Assembly (NCBI GenBank): GCA_903876665.1
Contig: CAIRAY010000130.1
Location: 27,815 to 91,814, forward strand
Reading direction: 5' to 3'
Length of the DNA stretch: 64,000 nt
Source: an uncultured Fibrobacterota bacterium
Lineage (GTDB): Bacteria > Fibrobacterota > Fibrobacteria > Fibrobacterales > Fibrobacteraceae
Of the stretch, positions 44,324 through 53,400 are shown piece by piece (position 1 is the first letter of the stretch; every line of letters begins with the position of its first letter). The translations under genes and the position numbers were made by a program. Below the pieces are notes generated by a model that was not told the DNA's origin, searched no databases, and saw only the letters and a program-made list of their open reading frames with translations.

Positions 44324-45349
44324 TTATTCCCAGGATGCCATGAGCACCTTGCGGTACTTATCCAGATCTTCAAGAATGCGGGCCGTGCCCTTGCAGACGC
44401 AAATTAGTGGATCATCGATGACATTTACGGGGAGATTTGTTTCGTGACGCAGACGCTCATCCAAGCCACGCAATTGGGAGCTACCACCGGTCATGATGAT
44501 GCCCTTGTCCAGAATATCCGCAGAAAGCTCCGGAGGAGTGATTTCCAAGGCTTGCTTGACGGCTTCGACAATTGCGGTCACTGGCTCATTGAGCGCTTCG
44601 CGGATCTCCACGGAGGAGATGGCCATGGTGCGGGGAATACCCGCAGTAAGATCGCGGCCCTTGACATCCATTTCGAGTTCTTTTTCAAGAGGGAACGCGG
44701 ATCCGATTTGGAACTTGATCTGTTCGGCAGTGGATTCACCGACCAAAAGGTTGTATGTACGACGCAAATAATTGATAATCGCTTCGTCCATCTCGTCACC
44801 GCCGACGCGCACAGAGGCGTCGCACACAATGCCATATAAGGCAATCACGGCGATTTCGGAAGTTCCACCACCAATATCGATGACCATGTTGCCCGAAGGA
44901 TCTTCAACGGGAATTCCCATTCCGATCGCAGCAGCCATGGGCTCTGCAACCAGGTGAACTGCCCGGGCACCCGCTTGGCGCACAGCATCGATCACAGCCC
45001 GTTTTTCCACTTCGGTGATGCCAGAAGGCACGCCGACCACAACGCGGGGCTTGACGAGGAAGAGAGGGTACTTCTGAACGCGCTTGATGAAGTTCTGCAG
45101 GAGCGCTTCGACCAGCTTGAAGTCCGCAATCACGCCATCCTTCATGGGACGGATCGCCATCATCTCGCCTGGGGTACGGCCCAGCATCTTTTTGGCGTCC
45201 GAGCCGATATACGCAACGCGGTCATCATTTTTACGGTCAACCGCGACAACGGTTGGCTCATTGATGACGATTCCCTGTCCCGCCACATGGACTAGAGTGT
45301 TTGCAGTGCCGAGATCGATTCCAATATCGCAATTAAAAAAGCCAAACAA
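44324..45349 (-). CDS. mreB: Rod shape-determining actin MreB
   Basis: Bacterial actin that organises lateral wall synthesis. The 341-residue protein reads FFNCDIGIDLGTANTLVHV, then VVVGVPSGITEVEKRAVIDA, HLVAEPMAAAIGMGIPVED, GNMVIDIGGGTSEIAVI and IIMTGGSSQLRGLDERL, the phosphate 1, connect and phosphate 2 motifs of the family. The first codon is TTG, supported by AGGGG about seven bases upstream; no ATG is in a better position. It opens the mre-mrd run and follows a small lipoprotein gene by 36 bases. Confidence 0.96.
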   Translation of the reverse strand: MFGFFNCDIGIDLGTANTLVHVAGQGIVINEPTVVAVDRKNDDRVAYIGSDAKKMLGRTPGEMMAIRPMKDGVIADFKLVEALLQNFIKRVQKYPLFLVKPRVVVGVPSGITEVEKRAVIDAVRQAGARAVHLVAEPMAAAIGMGIPVEDPSGNMVIDIGGGTSEIAVIALYGIVCDASVRVGGDEMDEAIINYLRRTYNLLVGESTAEQIKFQIGSAFPLEKELEMDVKGRDLTAGIPRTMAISSVEIREALNEPVTAIVEAVKQALEITPPELSADILDKGIIMTGGSSQLRGLDERLRHETNLPVNVIDDPLICVCKGTARILEDLDKYRKVLMASWE

Positions 45350-45385
45350 GGTAATCCCCTTTGAGGAATTTTTAAGAAAATATAG

Positions 45386-45799
45386 TTAACGAGGTGGTTT
45401 TTCGGGAAAATTAGAAGAATTTGGCAATTTCCCTGGTGGATTTTCCCCATACTCCAGTTTCTTGAAATACCGATCCCAGTTCCGGTACCGTGCGTCATAG
45501 CGGTATTTCCGCTTTTGGAACATATTGATGCCCTTAAAATAGAAGAAGTCGACTTCGACATAGGCAGAATAAATCCGAGCCGTATCGCCCTCAAAAAACC
45601 GTAAATCCTTAACCGTGAAATAGGGTTCATCCAGCAAATAGGTTTTTCCGGATCCTTTTTGGATTTCTGCCACAATGTAGCGCAAATCGTTCTGCAATAT
45701 GACATCGAGCTTTTCGTGGATGCGGTACGCAGGCTCGGAACAGGACAACAGCAACAGGGCGATAAGCCCGAAAGAAAATTTGTGAAGTAAAGTCTTCAT
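45386..45799 (-). CDS. Small hypothetical lipoprotein upstream of mreB
   Basis: A 137-residue protein with a lipobox (HKFSFGLIALLLLSCSE). The mature part has a Lys/Tyr-rich pattern (DFFYFKGINMFQKRKYRYDA) and a Pro-rich tail. No family is recognised. It is 36 bases upstream of mreB on the same strand without a terminator between them, so it may be cotranscribed with the elongasome genes and act in the envelope, which is inference. ATG at 45799 is used; the ATG at 45811 would only lengthen the leader. A terminator of the previous gene lies just upstream. Confidence 0.7.
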   Translation of the reverse strand: MKTLLHKFSFGLIALLLLSCSEPAYRIHEKLDVILQNDLRYIVAEIQKGSGKTYLLDEPYFTVKDLRFFEGDTARIYSAYVEVDFFYFKGINMFQKRKYRYDARYRNWDRYFKKLEYGENPPGKLPNSSNFPEKPPR

Positions 45800-45812
45800 A
45801 ATCCATAACATA

Positions 45813-45842
45813 GAAAAAGACCCACCTGTTGAGGCGGGCCTT
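45813..45842 (-). terminator. Rho-independent terminator of the outer-membrane barrel gene
   Basis: On the minus strand GGCCCGCC and GGTGGGTC form a GC-rich stem with a six-base loop, followed by TTTTTC. It lies 22 bases after the stop of the gene at 45865. Confidence 0.85.
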
Positions 45843-45864
45843 CATCATGAACAGTTTCGCTCTC

Positions 45865-47196
45865 TTAGAACGAGTAGGTCGCAGAGATACGGGACATGAG
45901 GCGGCCTTCGCCTTGGAACGGATTGCGGAAGATCACGTCTTCAGCCATGGTGAAATCCACCTTGAGCTTTTCTTCCACATTGATGCCGAAGCCAAAGCCG
46001 ATGTTGTCGTTGATCGAGCCATCGCCCGATGGGTTGCTGTAGAAGTAGTTGCCATCTTCGGGGCAGAGGGTTTCGTACTTGTTTTGCAGAGTCGCAGGAA
46101 TGGCATTGCCATCGTTATGGGTGCAATCGACATAGTTGATGACCTTCATGCCACCCACGCGGATCACGAGCCAATCAAACCAAATATTGCGCTCGATACC
46201 GAAGGAAATGCGACCACCCCAGGATTCCTTGACATCCCATGAAGCAGAACCGGTCGAACCATCGTCCACAAATACTTTGTCTCCAGTGGAGGCATTGATT
46301 TGGAAGTTGTCCATGCGGGTCAGGCCATACATGAAGTCCGTGCCAAGCCAGAAGAATCCGCGATCGAGAGCCACATTCACACCGATTCCGCCGATCAACT
46401 GCTTGTCGTCAATTCCCGGGGCTTTGACATAGCTCCAGGAAGCGGCAGGAACGAGCTCACCATTGATCAGAGACCAAGTGGAGAACAGGCGCGCACTGCC
46501 CATGACGGACATCAGATCGCCATCAATCAAATCACGTTGTTCTGGGCCGTACTGAATTCTGGCGATACCGGCAGAAATTTCTGCGTCGATGTCTGTATTC
46601 AGCTGAATATTGATACCAGCGTCGACCTTGAAGATCGAAGCGAAAGCATCCTTGTTGATGGTGAATCCAGTGGCATTTTCAACTCCGCCCTGCTGTTGGG
46701 CAATGTAGATATGCAAGCCACCGGCATTACCGTTGGGAAGTGTGCCACCCAAAAATCCATCAAAATTGGTCACCGGATTTGGAACGGGAACGGTGGTCAT
46801 GATGTTGGGATTGTTGGAGTCCGGAACGCGGACCGAGTCCGGTAAATAGCTAAAGAGCTTCTCGTCACGGCGGTTGAACGCACCCGCAATGGAGAGACGC
46901 GGATCACGGCTGTCTTCCTGACCCAGAGCCAGAGAGAAAATGCCTCCGAACCAAGGCTGTAGGGGATCTTGGTTGTTGCCAGTGCCAAGATTATTGTTCT
47001 GGTATGGACCAAACTCACCGATCAAAAAATTTGGATAAATATTGATGTTGGCAGGATTGTCAAAAATACTGACATCATCCATCACATAAGTTGAGTTCTT
47101 TCCCATTGACTCGATTCTGGCATAGGAGGCGAAAGCCACGCCTGTACCCGCAACGCCAAGTGCAAGACCGAAGGCCATAGTTGACTTGAAACTCAT
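45865..47196 (-). CDS. Outer-membrane beta-barrel protein of unknown family
   Basis: A 443-residue protein with a signal peptide (MAFGLALGVAGTGVAFASYA) and a body of alternating hydrophobic/aromatic strands ending in RISATYSF, a C-terminal aromatic residue typical of Bam-dependent barrels. Early residues (YVMDDVSIFDNPANINIYPN) resemble PorV/FadL-like outer-membrane proteins in which DNPA follows a short plug. No catalytic motif is seen. GGGAG lies before the ATG. It stands between terminators at 47297 and 45813, so it is a single transcription unit. Position next to the ExbB/ExbD cluster suggests an envelope role. Confidence 0.75.
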   Translation of the reverse strand: MSFKSTMAFGLALGVAGTGVAFASYARIESMGKNSTYVMDDVSIFDNPANINIYPNFLIGEFGPYQNNNLGTGNNQDPLQPWFGGIFSLALGQEDSRDPRLSIAGAFNRRDEKLFSYLPDSVRVPDSNNPNIMTTVPVPNPVTNFDGFLGGTLPNGNAGGLHIYIAQQQGGVENATGFTINKDAFASIFKVDAGINIQLNTDIDAEISAGIARIQYGPEQRDLIDGDLMSVMGSARLFSTWSLINGELVPAASWSYVKAPGIDDKQLIGGIGVNVALDRGFFWLGTDFMYGLTRMDNFQINASTGDKVFVDDGSTGSASWDVKESWGGRISFGIERNIWFDWLVIRVGGMKVINYVDCTHNDGNAIPATLQNKYETLCPEDGNYFYSNPSGDGSINDNIGFGFGINVEEKLKVDFTMAEDVIFRNPFQGEGRLMSRISATYSF

Positions 47197-47296
47197 AGAC
47201 GAACTCCCTTGGGGTGTTTTTTTTGGAATATACGGACTAAAAGTAATTTACCGCAGGGTTTCCAGCAATAGTGATTTGTAGCAATTCTTCATAAGA

Positions 47297-47329
47297 AAAA
47301 AAGGACCGCCCGACATTCGGACGATCCTT
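47297..47329 (-). terminator. Rho-independent terminator after the AgmX/TonB-like gene
   Basis: On the minus strand AGGATCGTCCG and CGGGCGGTCCT form an 11-bp stem with two G-T pairs around a five-base loop, followed by seven T. Confidence 0.93.
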
Positions 47330-47345
47330 TCGATGGATAACTGGA

Positions 47346-48293
47346 TTATTCGGAGAAGCTGAAGGGGATGGTAACCGTGGTGTTGCCAGATTTGATAACC
47401 TTGTAACGCCAGCGAGATACAGCATCCTGAATTTCAGAATCAAATTCATCGTAGCCGGTCGTCGCCGACACGGTCTTGATGGAGATGATGTCGCCACCTG
47501 GAGCAATGGTAAAGTTCAGAGTGACCTTACCGGAGAAGCCAGGACGGAGCTTCAGGAACTTATTGTAGATATGACGGAGGCCAGGTGTACGGGCCTTGAC
47601 CACGGCCATGATTTCGGAAACGGAACGAGTTCCGCCACCCGAGCCCATGTCGATGTCGCGTTCGCTTGGGGTACGGATCGAGCCCTTGGCCTTGGTGCCA
47701 ATGGAACCACCGCCACCACCCATGAGACCGCCGAGCATGTCGCCGATACCACCGGAACCACCTTCTGCGTAACCTTCATTGAAGGCACCGTCAGCCTTGC
47801 CGCGACGACCGCCAAGAACCGTCTGTCCGGACTTCTGCAAGCCCGCAACGTTCTTGAGGACCTTGTCGATGTCCTTGGCAAACTTCTGATCCTTCATCAT
47901 GGTGTAGGCAGAGAAGTTGGCCTTGTTGGTGCGCGCTGTCAAAAGCTTGAGCACGCCACGAGTCTGGGGAGCCTTGGGGTTTCCCTTTCCGCGTGGTTGA
48001 CCACCACCGCCGGCCTTCTTGCGAGGCTTTTCGGCTTTCTTCTCTTCTTTCTTCTTTTCTTCCTTCTTGTCTTCGATCTTCATGGTTGCCGTGAGATCTT
48101 CCGAAGAAACATCTTCGAACATGATCTCGTCCACAACAAATTCAATCGTGGAGAAGTAAGCAGAAACAGCGATACCGAGTAGGATGGCCACACCTGCATA
48201 GCGAGCAACGCTCTTATCAGATTCAGGCATCAATGCATCGACAAAGCGATCCTGGTCCTTGGCATTTTTCTTAGGAGTTTTTTGTTCTGCCAT
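47346..48293 (-). CDS. AgmX/PglI- or TonB-like energy transducer
   Basis: A 315-residue bitopic protein: a cytoplasmic N-terminus, one membrane helix about 30-50 (ARYAGVAILLGIAVSAYFS), a long Lys/Glu-rich segment (DKKEEKKKEEKKAEKPRKKA), Gly-rich stretches and a C-terminal domain about 225-315 (SVSEIMAVVKARTPGLRHIY, LRPGFSGKVTLNFTIAPGGD, ISRWRYKV-like VSRWRYKVIKSG). This end matches AgmX/PglI and TonB C-termini that contact outer-membrane partners. It follows two ExbD genes and an ExbB gene in the same direction, so it should be energised by that proton channel. Terminator follows. Confidence 0.85.
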   Translation of the reverse strand: MAEQKTPKKNAKDQDRFVDALMPESDKSVARYAGVAILLGIAVSAYFSTIEFVVDEIMFEDVSSEDLTATMKIEDKKEEKKKEEKKAEKPRKKAGGGGQPRGKGNPKAPQTRGVLKLLTARTNKANFSAYTMMKDQKFAKDIDKVLKNVAGLQKSGQTVLGGRRGKADGAFNEGYAEGGSGGIGDMLGGLMGGGGGSIGTKAKGSIRTPSERDIDMGSGGGTRSVSEIMAVVKARTPGLRHIYNKFLKLRPGFSGKVTLNFTIAPGGDIISIKTVSATTGYDEFDSEIQDAVSRWRYKVIKSGNTTVTIPFSFSE

Positions 48294-48297
48294 GGTG

Positions 48298-48789
48298 TTA
48301 CTCCGCGTTCTTCATGATCACCGCAAATGCGATGTTGGTGTAACCAGCCCAACCACAGGACGCCATGACCTTGTACATGACATCATAGGAGGTATTCTTG
48401 TCCAGCTGAACGATCACGTTTCCGGCCTGGTCAGGTTCATCACCCTTGGCCAAAGCGGACTTCTTTTCTTCCTCACGCTTCTTTTCCAGCGCGGGAATCA
48501 TGGACGCGATCATCAGGGAGTCTTGCTTGGCAACTGCTGGAGTTTCAGCAACCGCTTCGTTATCCACCAGAATCTGCTTAGAATCCACCACCACCGTCAA
48601 GGCAATCTCTTTCGAGGTCTTGAGAGATGTGGAAATCGGCAGCTTCAAGTTTTCAGCCTGGGTCAGAAGGTTTCCTTCCGAATCCACCTGCTTGATCAGA
48701 AACACGAGCACGATCGTGAACATGTCCATCATGGAGGTTAAGCTAAGGCCTTCTCCATTGGCGCCATATTTTCGATTTTTTCTAGCCAT
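48298..48789 (-). CDS. ExbD/TolR family protein 2
   Basis: A 163-residue ExbD/TolR protein with one membrane helix (LSLTSMMDMFTIVLVFLI) that holds the conserved Asp22 of the ion path, and a periplasmic domain (LPISTSLKTSKEIALTVVVD, then NVIVQLDKNTSYDVMYKVMA). The start MARKNRKYG at 48789 follows the previous stop by one base (TAA T ATG). It pairs with the ExbD gene before it and the ExbB gene. Confidence 0.9.
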   Translation of the reverse strand: MARKNRKYGANGEGLSLTSMMDMFTIVLVFLIKQVDSEGNLLTQAENLKLPISTSLKTSKEIALTVVVDSKQILVDNEAVAETPAVAKQDSLMIASMIPALEKKREEEKKSALAKGDEPDQAGNVIVQLDKNTSYDVMYKVMASCGWAGYTNIAFAVIMKNAE

Positions 48790-48790
48790 A

Positions 48791-49609
48791 TTAGCCTCCC
48801 AACTTTGCGAGAGAGATCTTCCAGAAGCCAGAATCGCGCGCACGGTCCATGACGCTAATCACCTTGTCGAAGATCGCATTGTCGTCGGCGAGGACGATAA
48901 TGTTGTCAGCGTCGGGCGCATCAATGAAGCGCGTGTGAATTCCGATCAGGCTCTTTGCCAGTTCGTCATAAGCAGAACGAGGGGCGAGCTTCATGCCAGC
49001 CAATTTCTCCGCAGTAATCTTCCGGGCAGAAGACTCTTGTAGAGTTTGAATGACCGATCCAACTTGAATTCCATTACGTGACGTAATGAACTCATTGTTG
49101 CCGTCCACATAAGCCGAGTCGTCCTTGGCATAAAGGGAGGTCACGGGAACTCCGACATCTTCTTCGGTCTGCTTCAGCAGAGTCCACAGATGAACTTGTT
49201 CAATCTCGTACTTGTTGGTTTCCTTACCATCTTTGCATTTCGCAGGATTGGTAAATGTTCCATCTTCCTTGACTTCTCCGAGAGTCTTCGGATCAATCGT
49301 GGTCGTATCATTGTCAGACTTGCAACGGAATGTCCACATTTCCTTGTAGAAAATCATGGGCATCATGCCACCGCGAGCCACAATCTGCAGGTAGTCGTTG
49401 GTAACGGCAACCGTCAAATTCAAGGCCTGGTCATCCGGTTCTGGCGGGTCCTCATTCATTACCATATCTGAGCGTTCGGGGAGAGTAACCTCCACAATGC
49501 CCAGCTTTTGGAATGTAGAAATCGACAGAAGGAACGGAATCAAAACCGAGAATAGGTTCATAACCGGAAGGAGATCCGGTTCTGTATATTTGAACTTCTT
49601 CTGTGCCAT
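48791..49609 (-). CDS. ExbD/TolR family protein 1, enlarged periplasmic part
   Basis: A 272-residue ExbD-like protein with membrane helix EPDLLPVMNLFSVLIPFLLS and Asp12 as the likely ion-binding residue. The periplasmic part (about 235 residues) is nearly twice the usual ExbD size. It includes the inserted segment FRCKSDNDTTTIDPKTLGEV with two cysteines, and ends near NIIVLADDNAIFDKVISVMD. AGGA precedes the ATG. It is 35 bases after exbB and directly before the second ExbD gene, so the complex may contain a heterodimer of ExbD subunits. Confidence 0.85.
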   Translation of the reverse strand: MAQKKFKYTEPDLLPVMNLFSVLIPFLLSISTFQKLGIVEVTLPERSDMVMNEDPPEPDDQALNLTVAVTNDYLQIVARGGMMPMIFYKEMWTFRCKSDNDTTTIDPKTLGEVKEDGTFTNPAKCKDGKETNKYEIEQVHLWTLLKQTEEDVGVPVTSLYAKDDSAYVDGNNEFITSRNGIQVGSVIQTLQESSARKITAEKLAGMKLAPRSAYDELAKSLIGIHTRFIDAPDADNIIVLADDNAIFDKVISVMDRARDSGFWKISLAKLGG

Positions 49610-49644
49610 ATCCTGTGTCCTTTGTTAAGTGAGGATCACAAGGA

Positions 49645-50265
49645 TCAAGCGAGAATATTGATGATCTTCAGACCCTTTTCTTCCATTTCTTCCACGAGAC
49701 GTTCAGCCTGCATAGCCAATCCACCCTGGATGAGGAGCAAAGGAATAGCCACGATCAGACCCAAGAAGGTGGTGGCCATGGCCACAGCGATACCATCGGC
49801 CAGAGCCTTTGGACGTTCTGCAGCAGGCTTGTTCGCCACAGCATCAAAGGTGTAGATCAGACCGTAAATGGTTCCGAGCAGACCCAAGAGCGTTGCGACA
49901 GATGCGCAAATTTGGATCATGGTCATGTAGCGAGAAATGCGTGGAGCTTCGGTCAAAAAGACTTCGTCCATCGCCTCGGTCATGCCATCTTTGCCCTTGT
50001 CGCGACGGGAAAGGATTGCATAGATAATTCTGGCAAGAGGAGTCTCATGGGCACCAGCAACACTCATGGCTTCATCGTACTTGCCAGCTTTGAGCAAGTT
50101 GGCAATATTGCCCATCATAACGCCACGGCCCTTGGAGGACTTCAAAACGATGTAAATGAACTTGTTGACCGCGAAGCCCAGTGCAGCTGCACCGACCAGA
50201 ACGATCACCCACATGTACTGCCAACCGTCATTTGCGGGATCGAACGAGGAAATAATCTGTTGCAT
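49645..50265 (-). CDS. ExbB/TolQ/MotA-family proton channel
   Basis: A 206-residue integral membrane protein with three spans. It starts MQQIISSFDPANDGWQYMW and has the conserved helices TMIQICASVATLLGLLGTIY (GLLGT motif) and DGIAVAMATTFLGLIVAIP. It opens the exbB-exbD-exbD-agmX operon, with AGGAG seven bases before its ATG. A terminator 110 bases upstream separates it from the large TPR gene, so it has its own promoter region. Confidence 0.93.
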   Translation of the reverse strand: MQQIISSFDPANDGWQYMWVIVLVGAAALGFAVNKFIYIVLKSSKGRGVMMGNIANLLKAGKYDEAMSVAGAHETPLARIIYAILSRRDKGKDGMTEAMDEVFLTEAPRISRYMTMIQICASVATLLGLLGTIYGLIYTFDAVANKPAAERPKALADGIAVAMATTFLGLIVAIPLLLIQGGLAMQAERLVEEMEEKGLKIINILA

Positions 50266-50376
50266 AATTTACTCCTATTTTGTGTTTAGGGATGTTTGTT
50301 TTCCCGTTGTAGATATACCTTCTTTTCCGGCTACAGTATCAATGGTTCGCTGTAAAATATTCTTTACACCTAACGC

Positions 50377-50404
50377 AAAAAGGCTGCGTTTCCGCAGCCT
50401 TTTC
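50377..50404 (-). terminator. Rho-independent terminator of the large TPR gene
   Basis: AAGGCTGCG and CGCAGCCTT pair around a four-base loop, with T5G following on the minus strand. It lies 15 bases after the stop of the gene at 50420 and before exbB. Confidence 0.92.
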
Positions 50405-50419
50405 ATTTTGAAAAACGTT

Positions 50420-53400
50420 TTAATTCCCTGGAGTTGGTGAGGGCGCAGGGGCACTCGAACTACGAAGCCTGGATTGAAGCTCCTGCAGTTCAGCCTTCAA
50501 CTTTTCGTTGGCAGCCTTACCCTCTTTCAGGATATCACGATAGGTAGTCAACTGCTCTTCCGGAGTCATGACCTTTGAAGCAGCAATTTGCTCCAAACGT
50601 CCCTTAGACTTGAAGAAGGTTGGATCGCGGAACAAAGTAGTAGGATCAAACTTCTGGATCTTGATTGCAAGTGCCTCGTTGGTCGTATCCGCAGAACGGA
50701 CCAATTGGAACAACTTCTGAGTCCAGCGATTGTCAATTTGGTAGTGAGCAGATGCCTTGATACCCGTGACACACTTGGGTACTCCACCTTCTGCAGCAGC
50801 CTTCGCCTTGGATTCCAACTCTTCCTTATAAGCGACCAAATCTTCATCCGCGGCGGCTTCCGCATCTGGCTGAGCCATGGCATCACCTTCTGGATTCATG
50901 TATTCTGCAATGATTTCTTTACGGTCCGGAACGGGAGCCGTGTGGAAAGCATCAGCAACTTCAAAGAATACCGCGCAATCTTGATAGAACATCTCAATAT
51001 AACCTTCTTCCGCAGCCACCACAGCGTCATTGTAGAAGCCTTGTTCGCGGGCCAGGATAATGTTCTTCTCAAAAATCGGACGGGCCTGTTCGTAATAGGA
51101 CGGCAACTGCTGAACGATGGTGATGCGTTCTGCGAACTTTTCTTCGTCCTTCTTGGCGGTAATTTCCTGCTCACGAATCTTGGCAGCAATGGTCACAAAG
51201 AGTTGACCCATCTGATTGGTGGACTTGAAGGTCCACTTTTCCGAGGAGTATTCTGCGGACTTGGCATAAAGGCTCATGGTGACTCCAAGTTGCTTCATCA
51301 TGTCCTTGAGGCTCTTTTCCTTGTCTTTTTCTTTGCCCTTCATGACCATGGGAGCGAGCTTGGCATACTCGACATCAGCCAGGAAGAAGGCGGCTTCAGC
51401 GGGTACAGCTGCGTCAGCATTCTTAATTTGTAGACCATATTTGTCGTAGGCACTCATGACGTTCTTAAATTGTTCCGCAGCCTTATCCTGATTTTTTAAC
51501 TCCTGGAAGGCATGAGCAGCGCCCATGTAGGCGGCAATTAGCTTTTCCTTGTCGCCCTGGTACATTTTGGCAAAATTCAGGAATTCTTCAGCCGCCACAT
51601 CCCACTTCTTGACCGCAACATAAGCCATGGGAATGGAATATGCAGCGTCAAGCGCATAGGAGGACTTTGGATATTCACGAACCAGATCGCGGCTACAGCG
51701 GATGGCTTCTTCGGCAACCTTGGCTTCTTCGTAGCTAATGCAAGCGGAATAGAGCAAGGATGGAGTCTTTTCCTGTTTAGGATAACGCTTGTATGCAATT
51801 TCGTAGGTCTGAGCAGCAAGCTTCTTGAAACTAGCCGAGTCTGCAGCAGTTTTGCTACTAATCGCGGCGGAGTCATAAACGCCAGCAGCCCATGCTATTG
51901 CCGAGTAGGCCAAGGAATCCGTTGGGAAATTGTCGGTAATGAAGAGGAATGTACGGGCAGCATCGCGAGGCTTCTTGTCTTTCTTATAGGATGTTGCTGC
52001 TCGCAAAATGGCCTTGGTGGTCAAAGAAGACTTGGCGTATTTGCGGGGCATCAACATAAAGGTTTCGGCAGCAGCCGTATACATTTTGGCATTTTCATAG
52101 GCAGCAGCGGCTTCAAACACAGCCTTGTCCGAGAAGTCCAGCAAAGGATAGCGCTCGACCAATGCCAAGAACAACTTAGCAGCCACTTCGTACTTGCCAG
52201 CCTTGTTCGCCAAATCAGCCTTCTGATAAAGAACAGCAGCGATGGATTTGTTGATTTCCTTAGCCAAGGAATCGTTCTTGTTCTCTTTGACCTTGGTGTA
52301 CTGGTCCAGCAACCATTCGAATTCCTTCTGGGCATCGTCAAGTTGATTTGCTTCCAATTGGGATTGGGCAAGCATACGGCTGATCATGAGGGTAAACTCG
52401 TGCTTGGGGAAATCGACACGAAGTTGTTTTAAGCCTGCAATGGCTACTGAATATTGCTCGGCATTGTAATGAACCACAGCAGCGTTGTATGCGATCGTTG
52501 GAGCATCTTTTGTCTTGCCCCACTTCTTCATGTAGCGGTCAACCTGGGCAAAGTAGGTCTTGGTTTCTGGAAGGGAATAAGCCTTTTTGGTGTCGCCCGC
52601 AGCTTTGTTCTTGATCGCCATTTCACGACCCATATCTGCGGCAAGCACAGCATTGTAGCCCGCTTCTTCCTTCTTCAAAATCTGATCGGTTCCACCGATT
52701 GGACGACGGCCATAGCGAGAAGTGTCTGCATCGTCGATCCAATTGAATTCTTTGGATGCCGCGTCATAGTTCTTAACTTCCTGATACACCTGGGCAAGTA
52801 GGGCATGCACCTTGAATTCATCCCAGCTTGGCTCTGCGGCATAGCGCTTCAAGAAGGCATTGTAGGCATTGACTGCGTTAGTGTATTCGCGCTTGCCACC
52901 TTCGATGTCGCCGGTCTTGGTGAGTGTTGTCGCCTTCACATAATGGAACGTGGGAATATCAAGCATCGCAGAACGGATTGCCCCTTCGGCAGATGCAACA
53001 GATTTTGGATACTGCTGATTCTTACGGAACCAAGAGGAGGACTTGTCGTACCGCTTGACCACAAGCAGGCGCTGGGCTTGTGCGTCATCATATTTCTGCT
53101 GGGTAATCATGATCTCCACCATGGCGATGTCGGCAAGTGGCGCATCCACGTAGTCTGGATTGATATCTAAAAGATATTTGAAAGATTCCACGGCCTGTTC
53201 GTTTCGGTCATGGTCCTTGTTCTTCATACCGATGCGGAAGTAAACCGAATCCTTAAAAGCAACTTTTTTGTCCTTGAGGAAGGAAGAAGCCTTCATCACA
53301 CCATCATCCATGTCGGAGAAGGAGGCGGCCATAAAGTCCATGGCTTCTTGGCGAAGATCCGCTGGATATTTCTTTTGGTCAGCGCCGACAATGTACTCGT

